From the NCBI GenBank assembly GCA_913062575.1, contig CAJXVT010000018.1:1-46198 (forward strand): DNA of 46,198 nucleotides. Direction: 5' to 3'. Shown here piece after piece: positions 9,208-16,907 of the stretch; the stretch's first letter is position 1; each line of letters starts with the position of its first letter. Origin of the DNA: an uncultured Flavobacteriaceae bacterium (GTDB lineage Bacteria; Bacteroidota; Bacteroidia; Flavobacteriales; Flavobacteriaceae). The notes under the pieces were generated by a model. The model did no database searches, was not told where the DNA came from, and was given only the letters and a program-made list of their open reading frames with translations. A program made the translations under genes and the position numbers.

Positions 9208-10424
9208 ATTTTTTTAGCTTGTCTATTTTTTGTGATTCCAGCTGCTCGAATTTGAAAATTGTAGGTATCCTTTTTATAGATTCCCGGTGCTAAATTGAAT
9301 TTAACAAAACCATCCTTTGAGGTTTTAGTAATGATTCCTATTTCTTTTTTTCCTTTTAATAAAACTAGGTGCACATGTAAACCATCCGGGATCATTTGAT
9401 CCATAAAACTAGTTAATGGTCCCACTGTTATTGTTCTGTTATTTGTCGAAAACTGTATATCAAAATCTGTGATTACTTGCGTGTATTTTATAGCTATAGT
9501 ATTGCTTTCAGAAATCCCTTGAATATATGCCTTGATTGTCCAATATGCTTCTTGATCTGGATGAATCATTTTAGCTGTAGCAACTCCTAATATTGTAGTT
9601 CCTGAAGTTTTTAGTATGGCTTGTTTTTTATTCCTGATAAAAAAAGACACATAAGTACCATCACTAACAGTATTTCCTAAAGAGTCTTTTATAATTGATG
9701 TAATAAAAGATGTAATCTGATTTCCATCTGCATAACCATGATTTCTTTTAACAGAAATAGTGAAGTTTGTAGGAATGGCTGGTACAATATTAACGTCGTA
9801 CTCTTTAGAGTTTTTACCAAAACTTTCAGAAGATAGGATCATCCTCCCTGATATATTTGGAGAAAAAATATTTTTAAAAGCAATTAATTGATCTGTTTTA
9901 ATTTCTGTACTTGTTTCATTGGCTAAAAATTGATGCTTTACGAGTACTGGAGTTTCTGGTTTTAAAGGGTTGTCTAGGTTGTCTGTAGGGATAACAACGA
10001 GCATGGTGAAATCACGTCCTCCGGCCTCAATACTTGGTGGACCAAGATAGGTTTCCATACGATGCACTTTAGTTTTTGGTCGGATCTTTAATTGTCCAGA
10101 AATTGAGGAGTTATTACTTGATAAACTCCAATTTATCATTCCAGATTTATTACTAAGATGTGATGGAATTTCATAAGAAAGAACAGTTGGCGATTTAATA
10201 TTAGGTTTAATTAGAGTGCTACCATAATTATGTGAACAATATAAGACAGGGTTGTTTTTACCCAAAGAAGAAAAACGCAGTACAATTTTACTTCCAGCTT
10301 CAAAATGAGTTTTAAGGGAGATCAACTGAATACTGTCAGTTTTTTTTATTGAGTTTTGACCAGGTGATATGTATGATATACATATCAAACAAAATAAATA
10401 CAAGTATGTTTGTTTTCTTAGCAT
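9201..10424 (-). CDS. Exported protein with Big_1-like immunoglobulin fold
   Basis: The ATG at 10424 is chosen over an in-frame TTG at 10427: it shares its A with the TGA of the upstream gene (TGATG) and gives the signal peptide MLRKQTYLYLFCLICISYIS. Of about 407 residues, the part near 225-310 resembles a bacterial Ig-like domain 1: HGYADGNQI, then KDSLGNTVSDGTYVSFF, then a GVATAKM step and an AYWTIKAYI strand. The remainder is beta-rich and unassigned. It probably acts in the periplasm or on the outer surface as a binding or structural partner of the GT-C-like and GH5-like proteins encoded on either side. I know no characterised homologue. Confidence 0.7.
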   Translation of the reverse strand: MLRKQTYLYLFCLICISYISPGQNSIKKTDSIQLISLKTHFEAGSKIVLRFSSLGKNNPVLYCSHNYGSTLIKPNIKSPTVLSYEIPSHLSNKSGMINWSLSSNNSSISGQLKIRPKTKVHRMETYLGPPSIEAGGRDFTMLVVIPTDNLDNPLKPETPVLVKHQFLANETSTEIKTDQLIAFKNIFSPNISGRMILSSESFGKNSKEYDVNIVPAIPTNFTISVKRNHGYADGNQITSFITSIIKDSLGNTVSDGTYVSFFIRNKKQAILKTSGTTILGVATAKMIHPDQEAYWTIKAYIQGISESNTIAIKYTQVITDFDIQFSTNNRTITVGPLTSFMDQMIPDGLHVHLVLLKGKKEIGIITKTSKDGFVKFNLAPGIYKKDTYNFQIRAAGITKNRQAKKIW

Positions 10425-13400
10425 CAATTTGGATTTCCAATATAACTATTTAATTCTATTTTAATAAAAGGATACATGGTATGATTTGTAAATTGTAACT
10501 CAGGCTTTGTGTGATTTATAATTCTATTTGGAACAATATCATCAGCAATGCTTTTATTAGGTAACCCATTTACAAAACAATTAGACATATCATCACTAAT
10601 GATATCAATTTTAGATTCTCTCATCAATGTATAGTTAAAAGAAAGTTTTCTTTGCTGTCTAATTCCTTCATTTAAAAAAAGATGATCTACCCAAATCAGG
10701 GTTTTGTTTTTAGTGTAATACGTGATTAAAAGTTGAGGAACGGTAACCTCATTTAGTCCACTATTAAACAACGTACCCTTTATGTTGTTTTTATTAATAG
10801 AAAGATTGCTTAAAGTTAAATTTTTGTATAAATCTGATCCAGAAACGTTTCCTGCCGCTTGTAAATTAAACTTGGTAGGCTGTTCACTTAACTGAACAGG
10901 AGTAAATTCATTTGGATTAAAAGTTGTTGGTATTGGGTCCTCAATCTTTGACCAAGCGATGCCTTCAAAATTAATTTTGAAACTAGTAATTTCTTTTGGC
11001 ATCAATTTATGTTTAACATGATATTTGGCATTAAATGTGGCTAGTTCTACATTTTTATCATTATAAAGAGTTCCTTTTAAAACGATATCTGCGGGTACAT
11101 TGTCAATATTCTGAATCTCACCAATTATGGCATATTGATCTTGAAACTTCACTAATTTAGCCGAGACGATTTCTAAAACCGGTTGTTTAAGAACATCTTC
11201 ATGGTGTGTTTGCTCTGTCGTAATTCTTCGCCTACCTTGATTAAAATATTTAGTAATATTATTTGAATACAATTGATCAGGTGGAATATCAGTATCTAGC
11301 TTTTCTGGGTTTAGATACCATTTTCCTTTATGTTTAATAAGAGTTTTATAGAATGTTCTATTAATGTTTTCTAGAGGAGTAACCCATTTTGTTAAAACCG
11401 TAGCAATGGCAGAACTATCATTTTTAATAGTGATATTGCTTTCTATATAATCTAATTTCGCATAGGAGCTCAATAAGCCATCGGTTACAGAAATCTCAAG
11501 CATGTATTGATCTAAATTTACACCACTAGTTGGATTTATTAAACTATACGCGGCTTCAAATTCTTTAAAATCTAAGGCATTATAATAAGCTAGTACTGCA
11601 TTTTTTGGTGAATGTTGGGCTTCGTTTTTAATATAGAACTGATAGATGCCAAAAAAGATAAAGAAAAAAATTAATAAAGACCAGAAAAAGGAAAATGTTA
11701 ATAGATTTTTAGAGAATTTTTTATAGTCATTTTTTTCAATGAAAGGTTTAGTAGTTGATTTAGAGATGTTTTTTGATTTACGAATCCATTCGATAAAATG
11801 TTTTGTTGTTATTTTAGAAATATTTCTTAATTTACGAATCCATCCAAGTTGGATATTAATGATAAAAGCCAACAATACCAAAAATAAAGGAATAGTTCCC
11901 CATACTATTTTTTGCCATTTAGCAACATCTTCTTTGGGTAAAATTGAGGATAAAGGAGGAACGTTTAACTTTTCCCAAACCATAACTCCATTTTCAAGTT
12001 GTGGTAATCTTTGCCATCCACAGAAATACAATATCGGATCATAAAATTTATCATTAGAAAAAATATATTTTAGATTGTATTTTTCAGGTACAGTTAAAAA
12101 TTGTTGTAAAGAACCTATTCCTTCCACGCCTTTAAATTTTGAATTCTCTAAACGTTCTATAGCTCGTGTAGTTAATTCAGGTAACCTTCTTGCAGAGTGA
12201 TAATTTCCATCTACGCTTAATGCATTAGTTCGAGACCCAAGCCAAGCCATTTGATCTCCAAAGCCTAAGGTTAAATATCGCCAATGATCGTGTTGATCCT
12301 GATTTAAAAAGTTTACAATCGGAAGCATTTTAATTTTTTGAGGTTGGGTAGGTCTAAAGTACCCAAGGCTCATTGTAAACACAATCATAAATAAAAACAA
12401 TAAGGCAAGTATTCCTCCGATCAATCGAGGATATATTGCTCCAACATGTTTTTGAAGAAGTGCTTTTAAATCTTTTTCTGCTAAACGATAGATAAACTCA
12501 CCAAAAATAGGTAATGACATAATGGAAGCCCAGAGCGTAAATCGATCTAAAGTTAAAATGCTATAAGCATTTTCACCCAAAATCATTTTTGGTAATGGGG
12601 TAGTACCTCCAGTTCCTAATAATGTTAACATACTTATAGAGAGTCCAAAAAACAAAAATCGTTTGCTATAATATCTATAAAAAATATACGGGAGAATAAA
12701 TAACAAGATTCCCCAAGGAATAAGGAAAAAAACCAACCCTGAAGAAGTTATTTCTAAAAAATTATCTCTAGACCCATGAGGTATTGGAACTTGAGTTATA
12801 GGATTGTTTTTGCTATTTATCCAATAAGGTAATATGGCTCCAATAATTATTATAAGTGTAAGAAGGCTAAAACTTAATATGCGTTTAAAATGCCTGAAAA
12901 AAGTAGTAATAAATAATTTAAGGTTTACTTTTTTAAAAGAACTTACTTGTTCTCTTGAAGCATCCATAATTACCATGCCTATTAAGGGGAAAATAAAAAA
13001 AATCATTCCGAAAATGATTGTTACGTGATGTGAAACAACAATAAGACCAATTAAAGAAAGAGACGTTAGTAGATACCTGTATTTTCCTGTTTTCAACCAT
13101 AAGTATATTTGTGGCATTGAATGCATTAAGAAGGAAATCCCTATAATACTTGGTAGTTGTCCAAAAATATGTAATGTTTCTAAAAAGGATGAAGATAATG
13201 TAGCAAGTATTGCCGCATAACCAGCAACCGTTTTATTAGCCGTAATCACTAGAGAGAAACGATAAACGCCTGTAATGAAAAGAATAACACTTAGTATAGC
13301 GACAGAGAAAAGTCCGAATTTTAGCCCTCCAATAAAAGAAAATAATGCAATTGATTGGTGTACTAATGGCGGATAGCTCATTGATGTAAAACCTGTGTAC

Positions 13401-13567
13401 CATTTATAATTCCATGGCTCAAACCAGCTACTTGCGTAATGATCTGCAAAAAAGACATGAATCAAAGCATCATAAGTAGTCTCTAATGTAAAAAAGATGG
13501 AAGCACCATGAAAGGCTATTCCAACTAATAATGCAACAACTAAGTATTTGTTTGATTTCTGATTCAT
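10424..13567 (-). CDS. GT-C-like polytopic membrane protein with NTF2-like and FxLYD-like C-terminal domains
   Basis: The N-terminal half (residues about 10-400) has about twelve hydrophobic segments. Its first loop carries TTYDALIHVFFADHY and YKWYTGFTSMSYPPL, the pattern of PTPS-related membrane proteins, which look like GT-C glycosyltransferases using polyprenyl-phosphate sugars. Residues 400-540 form a soluble loop region. Two more membrane helices lie near 545-570 and 615-640, separated by a duplicated 18-residue basic segment (11739-11846). Residues about 652-756 look NTF2-like (NAVLAYYNALDFKEFEAAY), and 800-885 resemble an FxLYD domain (AIIGEIQNIDNVPADIVLK). It is first in a minus-strand operon with the Big_1-like and GH5-like genes. 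Transfer or assembly of sugars in the periplasm is plausible but unproven. Confidence 0.7.
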   Translation of the reverse strand: MNQKSNKYLVVALLVGIAFHGASIFFTLETTYDALIHVFFADHYASSWFEPWNYKWYTGFTSMSYPPLVHQSIALFSFIGGLKFGLFSVAILSVILFITGVYRFSLVITANKTVAGYAAILATLSSSFLETLHIFGQLPSIIGISFLMHSMPQIYLWLKTGKYRYLLTSLSLIGLIVVSHHVTIIFGMIFFIFPLIGMVIMDASREQVSSFKKVNLKLFITTFFRHFKRILSFSLLTLIIIIGAILPYWINSKNNPITQVPIPHGSRDNFLEITSSGLVFFLIPWGILLFILPYIFYRYYSKRFLFFGLSISMLTLLGTGGTTPLPKMILGENAYSILTLDRFTLWASIMSLPIFGEFIYRLAEKDLKALLQKHVGAIYPRLIGGILALLFLFMIVFTMSLGYFRPTQPQKIKMLPIVNFLNQDQHDHWRYLTLGFGDQMAWLGSRTNALSVDGNYHSARRLPELTTRAIERLENSKFKGVEGIGSLQQFLTVPEKYNLKYIFSNDKFYDPILYFCGWQRLPQLENGVMVWEKLNVPPLSSILPKEDVAKWQKIVWGTIPLFLVLLAFIINIQLGWIRKLRNISKITTKHFIEWIRKSKNISKSTTKPFIEKNDYKKFSKNLLTFSFFWSLLIFFFIFFGIYQFYIKNEAQHSPKNAVLAYYNALDFKEFEAAYSLINPTSGVNLDQYMLEISVTDGLLSSYAKLDYIESNITIKNDSSAIATVLTKWVTPLENINRTFYKTLIKHKGKWYLNPEKLDTDIPPDQLYSNNITKYFNQGRRRITTEQTHHEDVLKQPVLEIVSAKLVKFQDQYAIIGEIQNIDNVPADIVLKGTLYNDKNVELATFNAKYHVKHKLMPKEITSFKINFEGIAWSKIEDPIPTTFNPNEFTPVQLSEQPTKFNLQAAGNVSGSDLYKNLTLSNLSINKNNIKGTLFNSGLNEVTVPQLLITYYTKNKTLIWVDHLFLNEGIRQQRKLSFNYTLMRESKIDIISDDMSNCFVNGLPNKSIADDIVPNRIINHTKPELQFTNHTMYPFIKIELNSYIGNPN
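11739..11846 (-). repeat. 54-nt tandem duplication inside the GT-C-like gene
   Basis: Two adjacent imperfect 54-nt copies encode IRKLRNISKITTKHFIEW and IRKSKNISKSTTKPFIEK. They form the basic linker between two membrane helices, probably on the cytoplasmic side. The phase is kept, so the copy adds 18 residues. Confidence 0.75.
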
Positions 13568-13746
13568 TAAAACATAGAAATTTATATACAGTAAATATAG
13601 ATAATTTAAAAGGCAAATACGTATTCAGTCATCTTTACAAAATGTTCATTGGTCTAATCAAATAGTATGATTTAACAAAATAAGATTTTTTATCCACATA
13701 TAGGGGATACTTTTATATCCATATACAATCGCTTAAATAGAAAATT

Positions 13747-14961
13747 ATGAAAGTATTAGCTATAGATGACCAACAATTAGTATTGCTGCCATTAAAGAAG
13801 AAACTAAGAGAATTAGGGTATACAGTTAAAGCTGAGACAAATTCTTTAAAAGGCTTAGAATTATACGATTCTTTTGCCCCAGACTTAGTAATTGTAGACA
13901 TTAATATGCCTGGTGTTTCAGGAATAGAAATTATAAAATATATAAGACAAAGAAGAAAATCACAAATACCTATAATGGTATTGTCTGGTAATGTAGATGA
14001 TGAAATTATTACTAGGAGTTTTGAGTTGGGAGTGAATGATTATATGAAAAAACCATTGAGTTTAAATGAAATTTGTGCAAGAACAAAACGATTGATTGGA
14101 GTGCCAAAAATAGGCAATTATAGAAATAAAGTAAGTAATGTAATTATACAACAAAGATGTGTAGGAGTGGTAATTCCTTGTTATAATGAAGAAGAAAGGT
14201 TATTAAGCAAAGAGTTTTTAAATTTTATCGAGACAAACTCGGGATATCATTTGTGTTTTGTAAATGATGGAAGTACAGATGCAACTTTAGAGGTTTTAAA
14301 AGCGCTTAGAAAAGGTAGGAAAGATTATATCTCGGTGTATGATTGTAATAAAAATAAAGGGAAAGCTGAAGCTGTAAGGTTGGGGATGTTACATATGGCT
14401 ACATATCAGGATTTAGATTATATAGGTTTTTTAGATGCAGATTTATCAACAGATTTATCTGATTTTGATGATTTAGTATCAACAATAGAAAACTCAAAAT
14501 ATAAAATTGTTAGTGGATCTAGAATTTCTAGAATGGGAGCCAATATAACCAAAGAATCTGCTAGACAAATTATCAGCCTTAGTATCAATTTTGTTATTAG
14601 AAAGATTTTGTCTATGCAATTTAAAGATACGCAATGTGGTGCTAAAATTTTTCATAAAGATGTGATTGAGTTACTTTTTAGAGAGAGGTTTATTACAAAA
14701 TGGTTGTTTGATGTGGAAATATTTATGAGAATGAAAAAGCATTTTAAAATTAGCAAAGCAAGAGAAATGATTTGCGAAAAACCTTTAAAAAGATGGGTGC
14801 ATGTTGATGGATCTAAGTTATCAATGAAAGATTCAATAAAAATTATCTGGCAATTAGCAAAAATAGCTATTGTATACAGCAAAAATAAAAAGAGGGTATC
14901 TAAAGTAAGTGTTGATAAACTGAATTGTGCTATTTCAAATACAGCTTTAGGTAAAGTATAA
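13747..14961 (+). CDS. Receiver domain fused to GT2 polyprenyl-phosphate-type glycosyltransferase
   Basis: Residues 1-118 are a complete CheY-like receiver: Asp7-Asp8 bind metal, Asp51 (VIVDINMPG) is the phosphorylation site, Ser80 and Lys102 (MKKPLS) complete the switch. After a linker, residues 138-380 are a GT2 enzyme of the dolichyl-phosphate glucosyltransferase (Alg5/DPM) type: VVIPCYNEEERLL, FVNDGSTDAT, the metal-binding FLDADLS with Asp230 and Asp232, then QCGAKIFHKDV and WLFDVEIFMRM. No membrane helices follow, unlike GtrB. It should transfer a sugar from a nucleotide to polyprenyl phosphate on the cytoplasmic face. The GT-C-like gene is divergently placed across a 179-nt gap, as its donor supply would require. 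Phosphorylation control of sugar activation is inferred; no histidine kinase is in the window. Confidence 0.88.
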   Translation: MKVLAIDDQQLVLLPLKKKLRELGYTVKAETNSLKGLELYDSFAPDLVIVDINMPGVSGIEIIKYIRQRRKSQIPIMVLSGNVDDEIITRSFELGVNDYMKKPLSLNEICARTKRLIGVPKIGNYRNKVSNVIIQQRCVGVVIPCYNEEERLLSKEFLNFIETNSGYHLCFVNDGSTDATLEVLKALRKGRKDYISVYDCNKNKGKAEAVRLGMLHMATYQDLDYIGFLDADLSTDLSDFDDLVSTIENSKYKIVSGSRISRMGANITKESARQIISLSINFVIRKILSMQFKDTQCGAKIFHKDVIELLFRERFITKWLFDVEIFMRMKKHFKISKAREMICEKPLKRWVHVDGSKLSMKDSIKIIWQLAKIAIVYSKNKKRVSKVSVDKLNCAISNTALGKV

Positions 14962-14988
14962 TATTGACATTTTATAAAGGGTACATAA

Positions 14989-15022
14989 ACAGGTTCTGGT
15001 TAATCAGCTAAATAAAACCTGT
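14989..15022 (+). terminator. Weak hairpin after the receiver-GT2 gene
   Basis: ACAGGTT (14989-14995) pairs with AACCTGT (15016-15022) around a 20-nt loop, 28 nt after the stop codon. There is no T-run, so this may be only a 3' UTR structure. Confidence 0.3.
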
Positions 15023-15115
15023 CATTCACCAATAATAAAACACATTTAAACGAATATTTTTAAATAAAAATAATAATGAATATATATTTATAAAGTCAAA
15101 AGAAAAGAATGGGAT

Positions 15116-15235
15116 ATGGTAAGTTTAGAAAAAATTTTAGTTCTAGTTGTATTAATTTATGGTGTTATTTCATTATTGTTAATTGAAAAATATAAAAATA
15201 GAATTTCTGAGTTAGAAAACGAAAAAAAAAAATAA
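15116..15235 (+). CDS. 39-residue single-helix membrane peptide
   Basis: ATG at 15116 opens MVSLEKILVLVVLIYGVISL, followed by LLIEKYKNRISELENEKKK and TAA at 15233-15235. There is one hydrophobic helix (about residues 7-24) and a charged tail with coiled-coil character, predicted inside the cell by the positive-inside rule. An overlapping ATG at 15109 in another frame gives a short product with no clear design. The gene is followed by a GGGGGG-loop hairpin and a strong terminator, which supports a transcribed unit. I do not recognise a family, and the function is unknown. It could belong to the glycan locus or stand alone. Confidence 0.55.
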   Translation: MVSLEKILVLVVLIYGVISLLLIEKYKNRISELENEKKK

Positions 15236-15248
15236 AAGAGAAATAAAT

Positions 15249-15276
15249 CAATCAATTTTCGGGGGGACATTGATTG
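15249..15276 (+). other. Hairpin with a GGGGGG loop in a 3' UTR
   Basis: CAATCAAT (15249-15256) pairs with ATTGATTG (15269-15276). The loop TTTTCGGGGGGAC is unusually G-rich for this AT-rich sequence. An alternative pairing of AATTTTC (15254-15260) with GAAAATT (15276-15282) excludes the first stem. It lies between the 39-residue ORF and its terminator. Confidence 0.5.
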
Positions 15277-15285
15277 AAAATTAAG

Positions 15286-15318
15286 AAACTTCTAATACCA
15301 GTATTAGAAGTTTTTTTT
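15286..15318 (+). terminator. Strong rho-independent terminator after the 39-residue ORF
   Basis: AAACTTCTAATAC (15286-15298) and GTATTAGAAGTTT (15301-15313) form a 13-nt perfect inverted repeat, followed by a run of eight T starting at 15311. Confidence 0.85.
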
Positions 15319-15341
15319 GAATTGTAGTGTTTTAAAAAAAT

Positions 15342-15373
15342 AAAAAACCCAAAACAATTGTTTTGGGTTTTTT
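15342..15373 (-). terminator. Bidirectional palindromic terminator of tRNA-Met
   Basis: This is a perfect 32-nt palindrome centred on CAATTG with AAAAAACCC and GGGTTTTTT ends. It begins 2 nt after the tRNA discriminator base on the minus strand and can terminate in both directions. Confidence 0.85.
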
Positions 15374-15375
15374 TG

Positions 15376-15449
15376 TAGCGAAAACGGGATTTGAACCCGT
15401 GACCTCAGGGTTATGAATCCTGCGCTCTAACCAACTGAGCTACCTCGCC
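15376..15449 (-). tRNA. tRNA-Met (anticodon CAT)
   Basis: The minus strand reads GGCGAGGTAGCTCAGTTGGT at the 5' end. It has a D-arm, an anticodon arm with loop containing CAT, TTCAAAT in the T-loop and the acceptor strand TTTCGCT with discriminator A. The 74-nt cloverleaf is complete and the CCA end is not encoded. The 5' end GGCGAGG and general sequence fit elongator tRNA-Met rather than the initiator (no C1 mismatch) or the lysidine tRNA-Ile. A perfect promoter precedes it and a palindromic terminator follows. Confidence 0.95.
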
Positions 15450-15462
15450 ATATTAGCGGCTG

Positions 15463-15492
15463 CAAATATAGTACATTTTTGTTTTTATACAA
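15463..15492 (-). promoter_or_regulatory. Promoter of tRNA-Met
   Basis: On the minus strand TTG (15490-15492) is followed after 19 nt by TATATTTG (15463-15470), an exact TAnnTTTG element 13 nt before the mature tRNA. Confidence 0.75.
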
Positions 15493-15555
15493 GGTAAGTT
15501 TTTAATTTTTTTAGAATAGAATAATTAACTATATTGCTTCCAAACAAATAAACTA

Positions 15556-15939
15556 ATGTCAAAAATTAAATTTGAAATTGAATTTCCAATTCACGCTTCT
15601 GCAAGTATGTTGTATACTTATTTTGCAACTCCCGCAGGATTAGAAGAATGGTTTGCAGACAAGGTGAATTCAAGAGGTAAAATGATTACTTTTATCTGGG
15701 ATGAAGCAGAAGAAGTAGCTACAATTTTATCCAGTAAAAATGACGTAAAAATTAAATATAAATGGGTAGAAAGTGAAGATGATGAAACTTATTTTGAATT
15801 TAGAATAGAAGTAGATGCTCTAACGAAAGATGTTTCTTTAATGATAACAGATTTTGCTGATGATGAAGACGAAGTTGAAGAATCAAAAATGTTATGGGTA
15901 AATCAAATAGAAGAATTAAAACATACTATTGGCGCTTAA
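15556..15939 (+). CDS. START-like/AHSA1-type domain protein
   Basis: The 127-residue protein is a small helix-grip protein of the START-like (SRPBCC) superfamily: an N-terminal strand with FPIHASASMLYTYFATPAGL, the LEEWFADKV segment, and curved strands with WDEAEEVATI and EFRIEV. An acidic stretch DFADDEDEVEE precedes the C-terminal helix. Proteins of this family are found across Flavobacteriia and carry hydrophobic ligands or serve as chaperone cofactors; the ligand here is unknown. It is a single gene with a strong terminator at 15961-15991. Confidence 0.85.
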   Translation: MSKIKFEIEFPIHASASMLYTYFATPAGLEEWFADKVNSRGKMITFIWDEAEEVATILSSKNDVKIKYKWVESEDDETYFEFRIEVDALTKDVSLMITDFADDEDEVEESKMLWVNQIEELKHTIGA

Positions 15940-15960
15940 TAAAATAGTTAATCAATTTTA

Positions 15961-15991
15961 AAAACCTCATTTATATAAATGAGGTTTTTTT
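15961..15991 (+). terminator. Rho-independent terminator of the START-like gene
   Basis: A 28-nt perfect palindrome (AAAACCTCATTTAT and its complement) followed by T residues to 15991. It could also act on the other strand. Confidence 0.85.
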
Positions 15992-16037
15992 AGTTTTAAT
16001 AGTTCTTAAAATAATCGATTATTCATAACTTTTCTCT

Positions 16038-16045
16038 TAATTTTG
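16038..16045 (+). promoter_or_regulatory. -7 element of the class IV aminotransferase gene
   Basis: TAATTTTG matches TAnnTTTG exactly and ends 25 nt before the ATG. No clear TTG stands at the expected -33 distance. Confidence 0.5.
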
Positions 16046-16070
16046 TGCAACATTAAATTAAACTATTCCT

Positions 16071-16907
16071 ATGTTGAATTTCAACGGTAAACTAATCGAT
16101 CCAACAGAATTTTCATTTTCATCTAATAATAGAGCATTTAAATATGGAGATGCCGTTTTTGAAACGTTGAATATTCAAAATAATACGGTTGTCTTTTTTG
16201 AAGACCATTATTTTAGATTGATGGCTTCTATGCGAATGTTGCGAATGGAAATTCCAATGGAGTTTACACTAGAGTTTTTAGAGCAAGAAATTCTAAAAAC
16301 TGTCGCTACTCAAGATGATTTTTCAAAAGCAAGAGTACGATTAACGATTTTTAGAAAAGATGGAGGTTTGTACACGCCAAAAACAAACGAAATTAATTAC
16401 TTAATTGAGTTTTCAGAAAACACTTACACTACTAAAAGTCAATATAGAATAGATTTATTCAAAGATTTTTACAACTATTCAGGATTACTTTCAACAATAA
16501 AAACATCAAACAGAATGCTAAATACCTTGGCAAGTATTTTTATGCAAGAAAATGAGTTAGACAATTGCATTTTATTAAATGAAAATAAAGCAGTTGTTGA
16601 GGCAACAAATGCAAACATTTTTGTCGTAAAAGGAAATGAAATTAAAACTCCTGCACTAGAAGAAGGATGTATTAAAGGAGTTGTAAGAAAAAAGGTAATA
16701 GATATTTTGAATATGAATGAAGAATATACGCTTCTAGAGACATCTATTTCTCCATTTGAAATGCAAAAAGCGGATGAGATATTTATTACAAATTCAGTTA
16801 TTGGAATTCAGCCGGTAACTAATTATAGAAAGAAAGAGTTTAAAACTGAAATAGGAGCGAAGTTGGCTGTAAATCTTAGACTACAGCAAGTAATAGCTAG
16901 AAATTAG
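16071..16907 (+). CDS. Class IV PLP-dependent aminotransferase/lyase
   Basis: The 278-residue protein matches fold-type IV PLP enzymes (IlvE, D-amino acid aminotransferase and 4-amino-4-deoxychorismate lyase PabC). The catalytic lysine is Lys144 in TIKTSNRMLNTLA and the cofactor-contacting Glu177 lies in VVEATNANIFVVKG. FKYGDAVFETL near residue 24 is the usual N-terminal motif. The substrate cannot be settled from motifs. Aminodeoxychorismate lyase for folate synthesis is one option, branched-chain or other amino acid transfer another. Its stop overlaps the convergent yqgE-like gene by 4 nt. Confidence 0.85.
   Translation: MLNFNGKLIDPTEFSFSSNNRAFKYGDAVFETLNIQNNTVVFFEDHYFRLMASMRMLRMEIPMEFTLEFLEQEILKTVATQDDFSKARVRLTIFRKDGGLYTPKTNEINYLIEFSENTYTTKSQYRIDLFKDFYNYSGLLSTIKTSNRMLNTLASIFMQENELDNCILLNENKAVVEATNANIFVVKGNEIKTPALEEGCIKGVVRKKVIDILNMNEEYTLLETSISPFEMQKADEIFITNSVIGIQPVTNYRKKEFKTEIGAKLAVNLRLQQVIARN

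Noticed and set aside
11739..12044. Plus-strand ORF of 101 codons
   Set aside because: It is antisense to the GT-C-like gene and only reflects the tandem duplication there.
13700..13730. Short inverted repeat GGATA/TATCC upstream of the receiver-GT2 gene as an operator
   Set aside because: Only five paired bases in AT-rich DNA, so chance is a good explanation.
15376..15449. tRNA gene as an integration site for a mobile element
   Set aside because: No integrase, no direct repeat of the tRNA 3' end and no foreign gene content near it.
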